Of a stretch of 64,000 nt of DNA, positions 8,233 through 15,604 are shown in pieces. The number at the start of each line of letters is the position of its first letter. The first letter of the stretch is position 1. The stretch comes from a virus: IMG/VR virus record IMGVR_UViG_3300046517_000355, positions 1 through 64,000 of that record; one strand, written 5' to 3'. The notes under the pieces are model-generated. The model was not told the DNA's origin, ran no database searches, and was given only the letters and a program-made list of their open reading frames with translations. Position numbers and translations under genes: made by a program.

Positions 8233-8607
8233 CTAATTCTCAAGGTAATAGTAACCGCAGACAGTGCCCTTGTATCGAGCACCGTTATACATGACTCCAT
8301 CGAAGGCAAAGCAGTTCAAGCGCGTCGAGTAAAAGCCGTTGAACCTTGGAGGCTTTTTGTTCCTAGGAATAGCGACGATCAGGACGTTGACTGGGTTCGA
8401 CGTGTCTGCGGCAGGCGTGTAATACATCGCGGCATCTGTCGCGCTGTCTTGATCGAAGAAGTCGAAGGTCGTTCCGTCAGGAACGCTCGATGCATAGAGG
8501 GCTTCTCCGTTGCTGACAGCGACGGCGAAGTCATAGTCGGTCATCTGCGCTAAAACGCCCGCTGTCGCGAGCAGAAGCACGAGAAATAGAGGAATAATGC
8601 GTTTCAT
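8233..8607 (-). CDS. Secreted protein in portal operon
   Basis: A 124-aa protein with a clear signal peptide, MKRIIPLFLVLLLATAGVLA, cleaved before QMTDYD. The mature part is about 100 residues with two cysteines near the C-terminus that could form a disulfide. The leader AAGGAGAACCAACAC before the start is shared with other genes of this phage. It sits between the portal gene and a virion surface gene. The signal peptide argues for export to the envelope rather than assembly in the cytoplasmic capsid. The role is unknown. Confidence 0.7.
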   Translation of the reverse strand: MKRIIPLFLVLLLATAGVLAQMTDYDFAVAVSNGEALYASSVPDGTTFDFFDQDSATDAAMYYTPAADTSNPVNVLIVAIPRNKKPPRFNGFYSTRLNCFAFDGVMYNGARYKGTVCGYYYLEN

Positions 8608-8627
8608 AGTGTGTTGGTTCTCCTTGT

Positions 8628-10376
8628 CTAGTTTTGAAAGTCTTTAGCGTTTAACAAACCTTTGAATGCTGTCGGCGCGTATTCGTCGAACAGCTTGTCG
8701 GCATTGACGACATCTTCCGCAGTCATGCGCATGAGTTCGTCGATGATGATCTTGCGGTTAGCTCCAGGCTCTGCTTGTGCGTCTGCGGCGGCGACGGCGC
8801 CTGGGCTATTGCCTTGGATGCCGATCTTTGCGGCAGCCGCGCGAGGCTCAGGAACATCCGCCTTGTCTTTGCCTGCGGAGAGCTTCGCCATTTCGTCTGC
8901 GCTGATCGAGCCGTTGTCGTATTGAGTGCGCGCCGTCTCTGTCTCAAGAGCTTTGACCTGGGCGTCGCGAAGAAGCTCAGAAGCGCGAAGCTCAGAGAAG
9001 CGGAACTTCGCTTTTGCCTGAATGCCTTTCGCTTGCAAAGCGACATCGAAGTGATCTTCAAGGATCGATTCTGTGTAGTGCTGGATGCTCTTGATGCCTG
9101 CGGCGTATATCTCCCATTGGCGGTTCGCATTCGCTTCACTCACGCCGTCAGTCGTCGCCATGAGCAAAGGCATCGTCTTCAGCGCTCGCGTCGCCATGCG
9201 TTCGAGCATCTTGAGCAGACCATCGACGACGCCGAGGCTCGATGCGTTCATCGTGCCTACTGGCTGGTTGACAGTCACGACCTCAGTGTGGACGAAGGTG
9301 TCGTCAGGCTTCAGCTTGCAGTAAATATCCTGCACCTCAGCGACGATCTGATCTGCCATCGACTTGAGTGCCTTCATGTCTTTTTGCTGAGCCTGTGGCA
9401 CCATGTTGCGAAGCTTGTCGATGTTGACAGCGATGTCCACACGCGGATATCCTTGCTGTCTGATCACTCGCCGAAGGTCTTGCAGTGTTGCGATCAAGAA
9501 GAAGCACACGAAGATCGCAGGACGTGCGAGAGGGCGTCCGCGGTTCGTTCTGAAGAAGCTGTGGATAGGAACGTAGGCGACTGTCGGGATGTTGAGATCG
9601 ACAAGCTGACCGAACTGCCGCTGGTATATCTTCCAGATCATGCCGCGTGTCGGATCGTTTATGCGATGCGATTCGAGTGAGTCAGGATCGATCGGGCAGA
9701 GATCGACGAATTCTCTCCCTCGTTTGTCGAGCACGACTTCACTCGCCAGCCCGCCGCGCAGGAACGCGCTCATGAAATACTTCACGAAGATCACCTCAGG
9801 CGCTTTGTAGAGGACCTTGAGGCGATTCATGCACTCCTGAAGGTAGTCCTGCCCTTGCGGTATCTGCTCGCCGTTCTCAGGATCCTTGACATCGACCGCA
9901 TCGAGTTCCCAGCCTGGGCAACACATGATCAAGAAGTCAAAGAGCGCGCGAGACATCTCAGGCGACGCATTCGAGAGCATTTCGAGAAGCTTCGGCTGCC
10001 GCATGTTGCGGATCATGCGCTCGCTGTATTCGAAGATGTCGCGAGTGTCTTCGTCGGCACCGATCTGCATGAATTCTGTGATCTGAGTGTTCCAACGAAT
10101 GTCAGCCTGGGACTCAACTGAGGCTCTGCCGCCAGATGCACCTGCGCGACCTACGTCATTGAGTGCCCGCGAGTCTTCTGTCTCGCTTTCGTAGCCATAT
10201 TTCGGCTTTTTCTTCTTGAGATTGACCTTGCGGATGTCTTCTGCGCTGATCACAAAGCCGGCAAGCTCTTGTGCTGTAGGCATGCGTTCCTCAGTCAGAT
10301 CGATGACTGTCATTTGAGATCGTAGGAGATCGCGGAGCGATAGGAAGGCATTTTTGATGCTTGAGCGAATTGACAT
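8628..10376 (-). CDS. Portal protein
   Basis: A 582-aa protein, the right size for a portal, forming the dodecameric ring through which DNA enters the head. The centre has the portal-like pattern of helical stem and wing segments (FDFLIMCCPGWELDAVDV, KRGREFVDLCPIDPDSLE, NDPTRGMIWKIYQRQ). A long helical C-terminus rich in A, E and K follows. It is the first gene of the minus-strand head operon. GGAGG nine bases before the ATG sets the start, and a divergent promoter lies just upstream. It is unusual that terminase genes are separated from the portal by a block of opposite-strand genes. Confidence 0.8.
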   Translation of the reverse strand: MSIRSSIKNAFLSLRDLLRSQMTVIDLTEERMPTAQELAGFVISAEDIRKVNLKKKKPKYGYESETEDSRALNDVGRAGASGGRASVESQADIRWNTQITEFMQIGADEDTRDIFEYSERMIRNMRQPKLLEMLSNASPEMSRALFDFLIMCCPGWELDAVDVKDPENGEQIPQGQDYLQECMNRLKVLYKAPEVIFVKYFMSAFLRGGLASEVVLDKRGREFVDLCPIDPDSLESHRINDPTRGMIWKIYQRQFGQLVDLNIPTVAYVPIHSFFRTNRGRPLARPAIFVCFFLIATLQDLRRVIRQQGYPRVDIAVNIDKLRNMVPQAQQKDMKALKSMADQIVAEVQDIYCKLKPDDTFVHTEVVTVNQPVGTMNASSLGVVDGLLKMLERMATRALKTMPLLMATTDGVSEANANRQWEIYAAGIKSIQHYTESILEDHFDVALQAKGIQAKAKFRFSELRASELLRDAQVKALETETARTQYDNGSISADEMAKLSAGKDKADVPEPRAAAAKIGIQGNSPGAVAAADAQAEPGANRKIIIDELMRMTAEDVVNADKLFDEYAPTAFKGLLNAKDFQN

Positions 10377-10411
10377 GAAAAGAAGCCTCCGAACAAAAGG
10401 AATACGCTGAA

Positions 10412-10441
10412 AAGATAAGACGTTAGGCTACTTTGTGTCAA
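10412..10441 (-). promoter_or_regulatory. Promoter for the portal operon
   Basis: The minus strand has TTGACA (10441-10436), an 18-bp spacer and TATCTT (10417-10412). It is back to back with the plus-strand promoter at 10458; the two -35 boxes are 16 bp apart, so one regulator could act on both. Confidence 0.55.
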
Positions 10442-10457
10442 ACAATGAGGAATTCTC

Positions 10458-10485
10458 TTGACATCATTTGCGGATCGTGTAAAAT
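10458..10485 (+). promoter_or_regulatory. Phage promoter of the TGCA-spacer family, copy 1
   Basis: TTGACA, 16-bp spacer, TAAAAT. The spacer has TTTGCGG where other copies have TTTGCAA, and it keeps the ACA...TGT outer dyad. It drives the accessory genes from 10535. Confidence 0.85.
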
Positions 10486-10493
10486 GCAGAGAC

Positions 10494-10508
10494 GCACGCA
10501 AGTCGTGC
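10494..10508 (+). promoter_or_regulatory. Leader hairpin, CAAGT loop
   Basis: GCACG, loop CAAGT, CGTGC. A 5-bp stem near the expected transcript start of the 10535 gene. It is one of eight equivalent hairpins in the window. Confidence 0.7.
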
Positions 10509-10534
10509 CATGATCTGAAGAAAGGAGAAACACA

Positions 10535-10819
10535 ATGGGATCTTTAATTGGAGACGAAAAGCAGAAAGACTGCATTTGTGATCACGCTGTAGGAGCATGC
10601 ACGAGGTTTTCGAAATGCGATATGATCGATTGCAAGTGTGCAAAACGCAACCGCGGAGAGAAGCACAGCGACACCGCTCTGCGCTTCGCACTGAAGCAAT
10701 GTCTGACGCTGGTCGCAGGCGTCGCGCTCATGACCGTCGCCGTGCTGATCTTCGTAGGATGCTTTCTGCTCAGCGAAAGCGAGGTCATCAAGATCAGAGA
10801 AGCGATCTTTGGAGGTTAA
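10535..10819 (+). CDS. Cysteine-cluster membrane protein, accessory
   Basis: A 94-aa protein. Residues 13-36 hold a cysteine cluster with CIC, a central C..., and CKC, spaced like a small zinc site. Residues 55-80 form one strong membrane segment (LTLVAGVALMTVAVLIFVGC), followed by a short charged tail. It is first in a plus-strand unit with its own family promoter and leader hairpin, and AAGGAGAAACACA before the ATG. A similar CxC...CxC cluster is inserted in the 445-aa protein at 11936. The role is unknown; an early membrane-acting accessory protein fits. Confidence 0.7.
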   Translation: MGSLIGDEKQKDCICDHAVGACTRFSKCDMIDCKCAKRNRGEKHSDTALRFALKQCLTLVAGVALMTVAVLIFVGCFLLSESEVIKIREAIFGG

Positions 10820-11191
10820 ATGAAACAAATAGGAGAGAACACAGACTTCACCGTCGGCATTCTGCGCAAGCTATTTGCCAACAAGGTAGCAGTCGAGCGC
10901 ATCGAGGAGGTGATCTTATTCGACACACAAGGAGATCCTCCGCACTATCGCGTCGCGAATTTTGACATCATGCTTCCTGAAGCGGGACGTCCTCATTGGG
11001 AAGTGATCGCTTGGTACGGCGGCAATCAGACATTCGACAACCCAGAGGATCCTTCCGAGTGCGAGCTTGGAACTTTTCGGACGTTTGAAGAGGCAGTCGC
11101 AAAGGTTTGGAGCACTATTGCCGCAGAGGAGCTTTCGAGCTTTTGGGAGAACATGATCGGCGATCTGATCGAGGAGCAACAAAATGTCTGA
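10820..11191 (+). CDS. Accessory protein, unknown
   Basis: A 123-aa acidic protein with several aromatic residues (RPHWEVIAWYGGNQTF) and a helical C-terminus. The ATG immediately follows the upstream stop (TAAATG), with AGGTT in the coding end as a weak ribosome site. It overlaps the next gene by 8 bp. No family is recognised. Confidence 0.65.
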   Translation: MKQIGENTDFTVGILRKLFANKVAVERIEEVILFDTQGDPPHYRVANFDIMLPEAGRPHWEVIAWYGGNQTFDNPEDPSECELGTFRTFEEAVAKVWSTIAAEELSSFWENMIGDLIEEQQNV

Positions 11192-11459
11192 CAGCATAGA
11201 AGCCGCGAGGGAGTTTTTAATGAGTCGAGCAGGATCGTTCCCTGAAGACCCACATCCGACTGTGATAGAACTCGCCGCCTTCGCAGACCAGATATCCGAG
11301 CAGCGGGTAAAGGCTGAAAGGAAACGGCTGTACAAAGAGTTGGACAAACTAGGTAACCACTCGAATCATCGGGCAGATTTCGGATACAAAGTCGATTTAT
11401 GGATGGAGACTGAATTTGCCGAGGAGATAGGAGGAACCGATGTATCAAAAGACGCATGA
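11184..11459 (+). CDS. Small helical protein, unknown
   Basis: A 91-aa charged, mostly helical protein (AAFADQISEQRVKAERKRLYKE). It overlaps both neighbours, by 8 and 20 bp, so the four genes 10535-11859 form one tightly coupled unit. No motif gives a function. Confidence 0.65.
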   Translation: MSDSIEAAREFLMSRAGSFPEDPHPTVIELAAFADQISEQRVKAERKRLYKELDKLGNHSNHRADFGYKVDLWMETEFAEEIGGTDVSKDA

Positions 11460-11859
11460 CTACATTCTCACGTGGACGCCGAAAGGACAGCTTTGTGCGG
11501 CGATCTGCAAAGTGAAAATCTTTCACGAGAAGAAATACCTAGGAGTTGATCGATTCATCATCTTCGTCTCAGAGATGCCGAACAACCCAGGTATGAGCGT
11601 GACGAACGGCTTCGAACAGATCGCCATGGAGATCATCGAGCGCGACTTCTTAGAAATAGTGGCGCGCAACTTCGTCGGCACAAACTTTACTTGGGTTGAG
11701 CACTGGGCGAAGGATCCGAAGCTGAAGCTCGAAGAAACTTTCGACACTGTGACGCTGACATGGCGAGATCGTCGTCTGGCTCTGCCGCAGTGGAAGCGTG
11801 TAAGCTGGTACACACTGTCGCGTATATTAGAGATCGAAGGAGAATTCAAAGACACTTGA
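11440..11859 (+). CDS. Accessory protein, unknown
   Basis: A 139-aa protein of mixed alpha/beta type starting MYQKTHDYILTWTPKGQLC. It overlaps the previous gene by 20 bp; GGAG lies nine bases before the ATG. Its last codons overlap the next family promoter, so the following gene has independent transcription. No family is recognised. Confidence 0.65.
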   Translation: MYQKTHDYILTWTPKGQLCAAICKVKIFHEKKYLGVDRFIIFVSEMPNNPGMSVTNGFEQIAMEIIERDFLEIVARNFVGTNFTWVEHWAKDPKLKLEETFDTVTLTWRDRRLALPQWKRVSWYTLSRILEIEGEFKDT

Positions 11860-11883
11860 CACGATCTGCAATCTGTGTATAAT
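11856..11883 (+). promoter_or_regulatory. Phage promoter of the TGCA-spacer family, copy 2
   Basis: TTGACA, 16-bp spacer with TCTGCAA, perfect TATAAT. The outer spacer arms ACAC and GTGT are complementary. The -35 box lies over the stop codon of the upstream gene. Confidence 0.9.
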
Positions 11884-11891
11884 TCGAGCAC

Positions 11892-11906
11892 GCAGTCACG
11901 AACTGC
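11892..11906 (+). promoter_or_regulatory. Leader hairpin, CACGA loop
   Basis: GCAGT, loop CACGA, ACTGC. The stem differs from the other copies but pairing is kept. It begins nine bases after the -10 box, so it would form the 5' end of the transcript. Confidence 0.75.
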
Positions 11907-11935
11907 CACGATTAACGACAAGGAGAATCAAAACA

Positions 11936-13273
11936 ATGAGTTTATCTGACGACGAATTTCGTGCCGCATTTGCCCGCGGAGCCAAGCGCGCTCGTGACGG
12001 TCGTGGTCCAGTTCCAGACGGAGCAAAGTTTCTCAGTGAATCCCTTCGCAATGGCGACAAGTTCGTCGAGCGCTTGGACAAGTCTAGTAAACGTGAGCTT
12101 GCAGATCACATGATCAACGAATGCGAGAAGCGTCCGTCACTGCTCGAAATGGCAGGAGCCAATGAATACAGACTCGACCCGAACGACATGGGCTCTTTCC
12201 TACTCGGTCCGTCGATCAACTTGCTCAAGAGAAAGTCGCCTGAGGTATACGAGCTTTTCTTCAAGAAGATATACAAACACGTTGATAAGTGGCACGACTG
12301 GCGGTGGCCGAGCTTCCTGCTCTCGTGCTATGCGGCGATGTTCATGGACGGCACCGCAGACCACACAGTCGATGTGCGCGAGATGGCGATCTTTCTCGCT
12401 CAGTGGACGAAAGAGGACATGCCTATCTATTTCATCGAGCCTGATCTGCTCGAAGCGTGTCTTCAGACGAACCCGCCGACAGACATCGACGTGTCTGATC
12501 TCAAGCTTCCGCACCCAGGCTTTATCATGATGTTGCCGAGGGGTAAGTTCAAAGAGGCGAACGAGGACATTCCCTACATCGCAGTCGCGCGATATGAGCC
12601 AGACTTCTTCAGACGTAAGCACTCGATCCATGGAACGACCATCGACGTTACCATCGAAGGAGACTTCGACAAACTTGATGAACCTGAGTTCACCGTCGCG
12701 ACGACGCGAGAAGGCACCTTTCACACGACGACGATGCGCACCATCGCGAGCAAGATCCCTGAATTGCTGAAAGAAGATCACATCGACATCAAGTGGCGCA
12801 CGACAGACACGGACGAGGTCATCGCTATCGCTAACCGCACGCGCATCCTGCACGTAGCGCTCAACTTGATACTGGCTATGGAAGCCCGTCCAACGCTCAT
12901 AGAGCGTGGAAGAAAGATCACTCAGCACAAGAGAGATCGTAAGCAGGAAATATGGCACCCGAACATCATCGGAAGCAAGTATCAGTTCAAGCATGTCACA
13001 GGCGGCGTCGAGAAAGGCAGTCACAGTTCGCCACGCTTTCACTGGCGCCGCGGACACTTCAGACGGCAAGGCATCGGTCCTCGGCTCAACAAATGCACCT
13101 GCGGTGATCTCTATGATCAGCACGTCAGACACGACGACGCGCCTGATGCATTCTGCAAAGTGACGGACTGCCGATGCACGAACTTCACACGAGCGGACAA
13201 GAAGTTCGACACATATCAAACGATCTGGATCGAGCCGATGATGGTCAACTTCGAGATCGAGAAAGCCACATGA
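11936..13273 (+). CDS. Conserved phage-type protein with inserted zinc cluster
   Basis: A 445-aa protein. The C-terminal part has SHSSPRFHWRRGHFRRQGIG and, later, IWIEPMMVN; together these resemble a signature seen in many unnamed phage and bacterial proteins. Between the two halves of that signature sits an insertion of about 45 residues with CTCGDLYDQH and CKVTDCRCTNF, which looks like a small zinc knuckle. The N-terminal 330 residues are helical then mixed, with no motif I can name. It has its own promoter and leader hairpin, so it is probably made early and strongly. The function is unknown; nucleic-acid binding is suggested only by the basic signature and the cysteine cluster. Confidence 0.75.
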   Translation: MSLSDDEFRAAFARGAKRARDGRGPVPDGAKFLSESLRNGDKFVERLDKSSKRELADHMINECEKRPSLLEMAGANEYRLDPNDMGSFLLGPSINLLKRKSPEVYELFFKKIYKHVDKWHDWRWPSFLLSCYAAMFMDGTADHTVDVREMAIFLAQWTKEDMPIYFIEPDLLEACLQTNPPTDIDVSDLKLPHPGFIMMLPRGKFKEANEDIPYIAVARYEPDFFRRKHSIHGTTIDVTIEGDFDKLDEPEFTVATTREGTFHTTTMRTIASKIPELLKEDHIDIKWRTTDTDEVIAIANRTRILHVALNLILAMEARPTLIERGRKITQHKRDRKQEIWHPNIIGSKYQFKHVTGGVEKGSHSSPRFHWRRGHFRRQGIGPRLNKCTCGDLYDQHVRHDDAPDAFCKVTDCRCTNFTRADKKFDTYQTIWIEPMMVNFEIEKAT

Positions 13274-13647
13274 GCCGCCCACAGAGGTGCGGAACGTGCG
13301 ACTGCGATCATGAGACAGAGAGCTTCGAGACACGAGTGCCGAAGCTTCCAAAGCTGAGAGTGATCTGGTGCGGAGAATGCGTTCGAGTAAAAGGAGGAAG
13401 AGAGATGTCAAATCACAATAGCAAAAGCTCGCGAGATGCAAAGCTCGCATGGCTGTCAGATCACCGCGATCTCTGGGAGAAGCATCCGCCGCCAATGCCA
13501 GTCGGCAAAGAGCGATCTGCTTGGATGCAGAAATACGGCACGCAGATCGTCGCTCAGATGCAAGCGGCAGGACTGATCAGCATCAAGACGAATGTTTACG
13601 ATGTCAACGTGCCGCGCATGATATTCGAGATTAACGAACAAGGGTAG
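13270..13647 (+). CDS. Small protein with two CxxC pairs, possible internal start
   Basis: A 125-aa protein when read from the ATG that overlaps the stop of the 445-aa gene (ATGA). The N-terminus carries CGTCDCDH and CGEC, a likely zinc site. A second in-frame ATG at 13405 is preceded by AAAGGAGG, by far the stronger ribosome site, and would give an 80-aa protein without the cysteines. Both forms may be made. The frame could be read further upstream but would then lie inside the 445-aa gene. The function is unknown. Confidence 0.6.
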   Translation: MSRPQRCGTCDCDHETESFETRVPKLPKLRVIWCGECVRVKGGREMSNHNSKSSRDAKLAWLSDHRDLWEKHPPPMPVGKERSAWMQKYGTQIVAQMQAAGLISIKTNVYDVNVPRMIFEINEQG

Positions 13648-13707
13648 GAAGGTACGAGCGAGCAAGGGCAGTGATCTTAAATCTATCAATACGAAAGGAG
13701 AGTGAGG

Positions 13708-13716
13708 ATGAAATAA
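13708..13716 (+). other. Two-codon minigene ATG-AAA-TAA with strong ribosome site
   Basis: AAAGGAGAGTGAGG precedes ATG AAA TAA in the gap before the terminator. It may be chance, the start of a decayed gene, or a translated minigene. Nothing else in 13648-13728 is coding. Confidence 0.3.
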
Positions 13717-13728
13717 ACTTTGAGAAAA

Positions 13729-13754
13729 AATAGGTTATAGTTTGCTTACCTATT
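13729..13754. repeat. Inverted repeat before terminator
   Basis: AATAGGT and ACCTATT are a perfect 7-bp dyad around a 12-nt loop. It could be a stabilising hairpin 5' of the terminator or a protein site. Confidence 0.5.
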
Positions 13755-13765
13755 AGGACGAAAGA

Positions 13766-13796
13766 AGAGGCTGATCAGCGCGATCAGCCTCTTTTT
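13766..13796. terminator. Bidirectional intrinsic terminator
   Basis: An 11-bp perfect stem (AGAGGCTGATC, loop AGCGC, GATCAGCCTCT) has TTTTT on the plus side and an imperfect T-rich tract on the minus side. It separates convergent genes ending at 13647 (plus) and 13820 (minus). Confidence 0.9.
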
Positions 13797-13819
13797 GCGT
13801 CATAGATCAAGCGGAGAGA

Positions 13820-14224
13820 TTAAACGCCGCCAGTCGTGTCATCGACAGGAAGCGTGCTGTCTGCGGCGCCAGTCGCCGGTTCAGTGACTTCCTGAAGATC
13901 AAAGCTCGTGACGTTCTCAGGTGCGGTGGTGATCGTACCTGTACCAACGACCGGAGCGACTTCATCGTCGCCTTTGAGCGGATCGCCATCAGCTTGCAGG
14001 GTGACCGTCGCCACGCTCGCGACAGTGTTGCCGTTATGTGTGACGCTGAGCGAAAGTTCATCGTTCGGATCCTGCGCGACTGAGTAGTCGGCAGACAGAT
14101 CGCTTCCGTCGTCGAGCGCCGTCGCAGAGACAGAAGCCTTGGCGGTGCCGTGCTCGTAATCAGAACCTACCGGACCGACAGGCGTCGCCTTGAATTTTGT
14201 AGTTGCACCAAATGGTTTTCTCAT
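13820..14224 (-). CDS. Putative decoration protein, Ig-like
   Basis: A 134-aa protein with alternating beta strands and T/S/G/D-rich loops (SVSATALDDGSDLSADYSV, LSVTHNGNTVASVATVTLQA), typical of single Ig-like domains used to decorate phage heads or tails. The C-terminal 35 residues are acidic and proline/threonine-rich. The start at 14224 was chosen for AAGGAGA ten bases upstream. The frame is open to 14380, but the added residues look unlike the rest. A dedicated promoter at 14413-14441 suggests separate, probably strong, late expression, and a terminator closes the unit. Confidence 0.65.
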   Translation of the reverse strand: MRKPFGATTKFKATPVGPVGSDYEHGTAKASVSATALDDGSDLSADYSVAQDPNDELSLSVTHNGNTVASVATVTLQADGDPLKGDDEVAPVVGTGTITTAPENVTSFDLQEVTEPATGAADSTLPVDDTTGGV

Positions 14225-14389
14225 TTCTAAATTTTCTCCTTTGATTGTTTGTCCGTCTATTTCAACGGCGAAAGCGAACCTCACACGCTGTCGGCGGTGA
14301 CATCGAACTTCGTCGCCGTAGCCGATATATGCCAACCAGACGAGGAGGTCAAAAGCCTTGCGTGCGATGTGTCTATTCATGGATTTATA

Positions 14390-14404
14390 ACACGCTGAGC
14401 GTGT
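14390..14404 (-). promoter_or_regulatory. Dyad at the start of the decoration-gene transcript
   Basis: ACACGC, TGA, GCGTGT: a perfect 6-bp dyad just downstream of the minus-strand -10 box. Its arms ACACG and CGTGT match the outer arms of the TGCA-family spacer dyad, so it may be an operator, or a 5' hairpin in the RNA. Confidence 0.45.
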
Positions 14405-14412
14405 CGCTCTTG

Positions 14413-14441
14413 ATTCTATTCCACACGCAGACGCTTGTCAA
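14413..14441 (-). promoter_or_regulatory. Promoter for decoration gene
   Basis: The minus strand has TTGACA (14441-14436), a 17-bp spacer and TAGAAT (14418-14413). It lies inside the 3' end of the gene ending at 14416, leaving a leader of nearly 190 nt before the chosen start. Confidence 0.7.
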
Positions 14442-14910
14442 AGCATCGATACATCAGCCCGCGCGCGATGTCTTCGAGGACCTTGGCACTGAGCTTTTGA
14501 CTGTGGAGGCGCCGCATTGGTCGTCTCGATCTGAAGAGGAGACGGCTGTTCCAGACTCGAAACTCGATCAGTCCTGCGTAGTGCGGAAACGGATCGCCGC
14601 GCTTGAGCATGCCTTCAGGCGTGATAAAGGCATAGTAGTTAGGGCACCAGCGAAGCTCAGAGGGTTTGATCGTCTTCTCGTATGCAGAGCGAAGCACCTC
14701 ATGCTTGTGCCTCTTTGATCCGGTCTTCGCTCGAAGCTCGCACATATAATCGGCACGACTCAGCTTGATCTCATAGTCGTAGGTGAAATGTGCGCGCGTG
14801 ATCAAGAGCAGATCAGACTCAGCGGCGTGGACGTGAGAATTGCAGATCGCCAGGTATGGCGTCTTTTCACAGTAGAAATTATTCGCGACGATGCGCTCTG
14901 TGATCTTCAT
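14416..14910 (-). CDS. Possible PD-(D/E)XK nuclease-like protein
   Basis: A 164-aa protein. It contains ESDLLLITRAHFTYDYEIKL, an E..D followed about 13 residues later by E-I-K in a predicted beta strand. That is the core arrangement of PD-(D/E)XK nucleases, and it is followed by basic residues (KTGSKRHKHE). A helical, arginine-rich C-terminus follows. The start at 14910 has the CGAACCAACAC leader shared by other genes here but a poor Shine-Dalgarno. It lies downstream of the terminase genes. DNA processing or repair is possible; the fold call is from motif spacing only. Confidence 0.5.
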   Translation of the reverse strand: MKITERIVANNFYCEKTPYLAICNSHVHAAESDLLLITRAHFTYDYEIKLSRADYMCELRAKTGSKRHKHEVLRSAYEKTIKPSELRWCPNYYAFITPEGMLKRGDPFPHYAGLIEFRVWNSRLLFRSRRPMRRLHSQKLSAKVLEDIARGLMYRCFDKRLRVE

Positions 14911-15076
14911 GTGTTGGTTCGACAGGAAAGATCGGTGCTCTGAATGCATCGCCACACTTCTCGGCGTGCTGTCTGTGCTCTTGGTTGACTGCATCGATGG
15001 CTGCCCAGACATCGCCGTCGCGAGTATCGACTATTCCAGAGAGACCGCATCTGCGGCAATTCCACTCAAGTTGCAT
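14879..15076 (-). CDS. Small zinc-type protein
   Basis: A 65-aa protein starting MQLEWNCRRCG, with one CxxC pair near the N-terminus and H..H/C residues later (HRQHAEKCG), a plausible single zinc site. GAGGAGGAACGGCG precedes the ATG at 15076. It overlaps the next gene by 32 bp and the previous by 11 bp. The function is unknown. Confidence 0.6.
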   Translation of the reverse strand: MQLEWNCRRCGLSGIVDTRDGDVWAAIDAVNQEHRQHAEKCGDAFRAPIFPVEPTHEDHRAHRRE

Positions 15077-15353
15077 CGCCGTTCCTCCTCGCATAGAGGA
15101 CAGTGCCGTGAGGTAGATCATTCAGAGAATAAAGCTTCTCGATGATCGGACCATTCGAGTCTCCTTTCGTCGCGTCGATCATGCCTGCGGCGACAACATC
15201 TGCCTTCTCGAAGTCAAAGACTCGCGGCGTCACTGAGCACGTCTTGATCACATGCTGTGCGAAGGCTCTGATCGCTTCGACTTCAGGCGTGCCTTCAGGA
15301 TATCTCACACACAGATAGTCTTCGACAAAGCTCTCCCATGATGTTTGCTCCAT
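15066..15353 (-). CDS. Small protein of terminase operon, unknown
   Basis: A 95-aa acidic protein starting MEQTSWESFVEDYLCVRYPE. GGAGG precedes the ATG at 15353. The frame stays open further upstream inside the neighbouring gene, but without a ribosome site. No family is recognised. Confidence 0.6.
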   Translation of the reverse strand: MEQTSWESFVEDYLCVRYPEGTPEVEAIRAFAQHVIKTCSVTPRVFDFEKADVVAAGMIDATKGDSNGPIIEKLYSLNDLPHGTVLYARRNGDAT

Positions 15354-15358
15354 ATTCG

Positions 15359-15601
15359 TTATCCTCCGTAAGGTAGTGTTGCGGCGTCGTCTTTTGCCTC
15401 TTGTCCTGTCGTCTTGATCATCGGCTGGATCATGCACCAGTCGTTCCCTGTCGAGGCGTTCGGCGCGATGATCGTCAGACCGCCTTGCGGCTTCCATCCG
15501 CCTTCTGCGAGCTTCGCCTTTACCTTCGAGACAAGATCAAGCGCCACTGCTTTGTAATCAGGGCCTTCAGATACACATCCGTTATAGTCGGTTATTGTCA
15601 T
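15359..15601 (-). CDS. DUF1737-like small protein
   Basis: An 80-aa protein. The run DYKAVALDLVSKVKAKLAEG GW (residues 15-36) followed by P-QGG and a strand ending in MIQPMIK matches the short domain often annotated DUF1737, found in phages and bacteria without known role. GGAGG precedes the start. It directly follows TerL (3-bp gap) and is probably co-translated. Confidence 0.65.
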   Translation of the reverse strand: MTITDYNGCVSEGPDYKAVALDLVSKVKAKLAEGGWKPQGGLTIIAPNASTGNDWCMIQPMIKTTGQEAKDDAATLPYGG

Positions 15602-15604
15602 TTT

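Noticed and set aside
12200-13495. A 431-codon minus-strand open frame
   Set aside because: It is antisense to the 445-aa protein, which has a promoter, leader hairpin and conserved signature.
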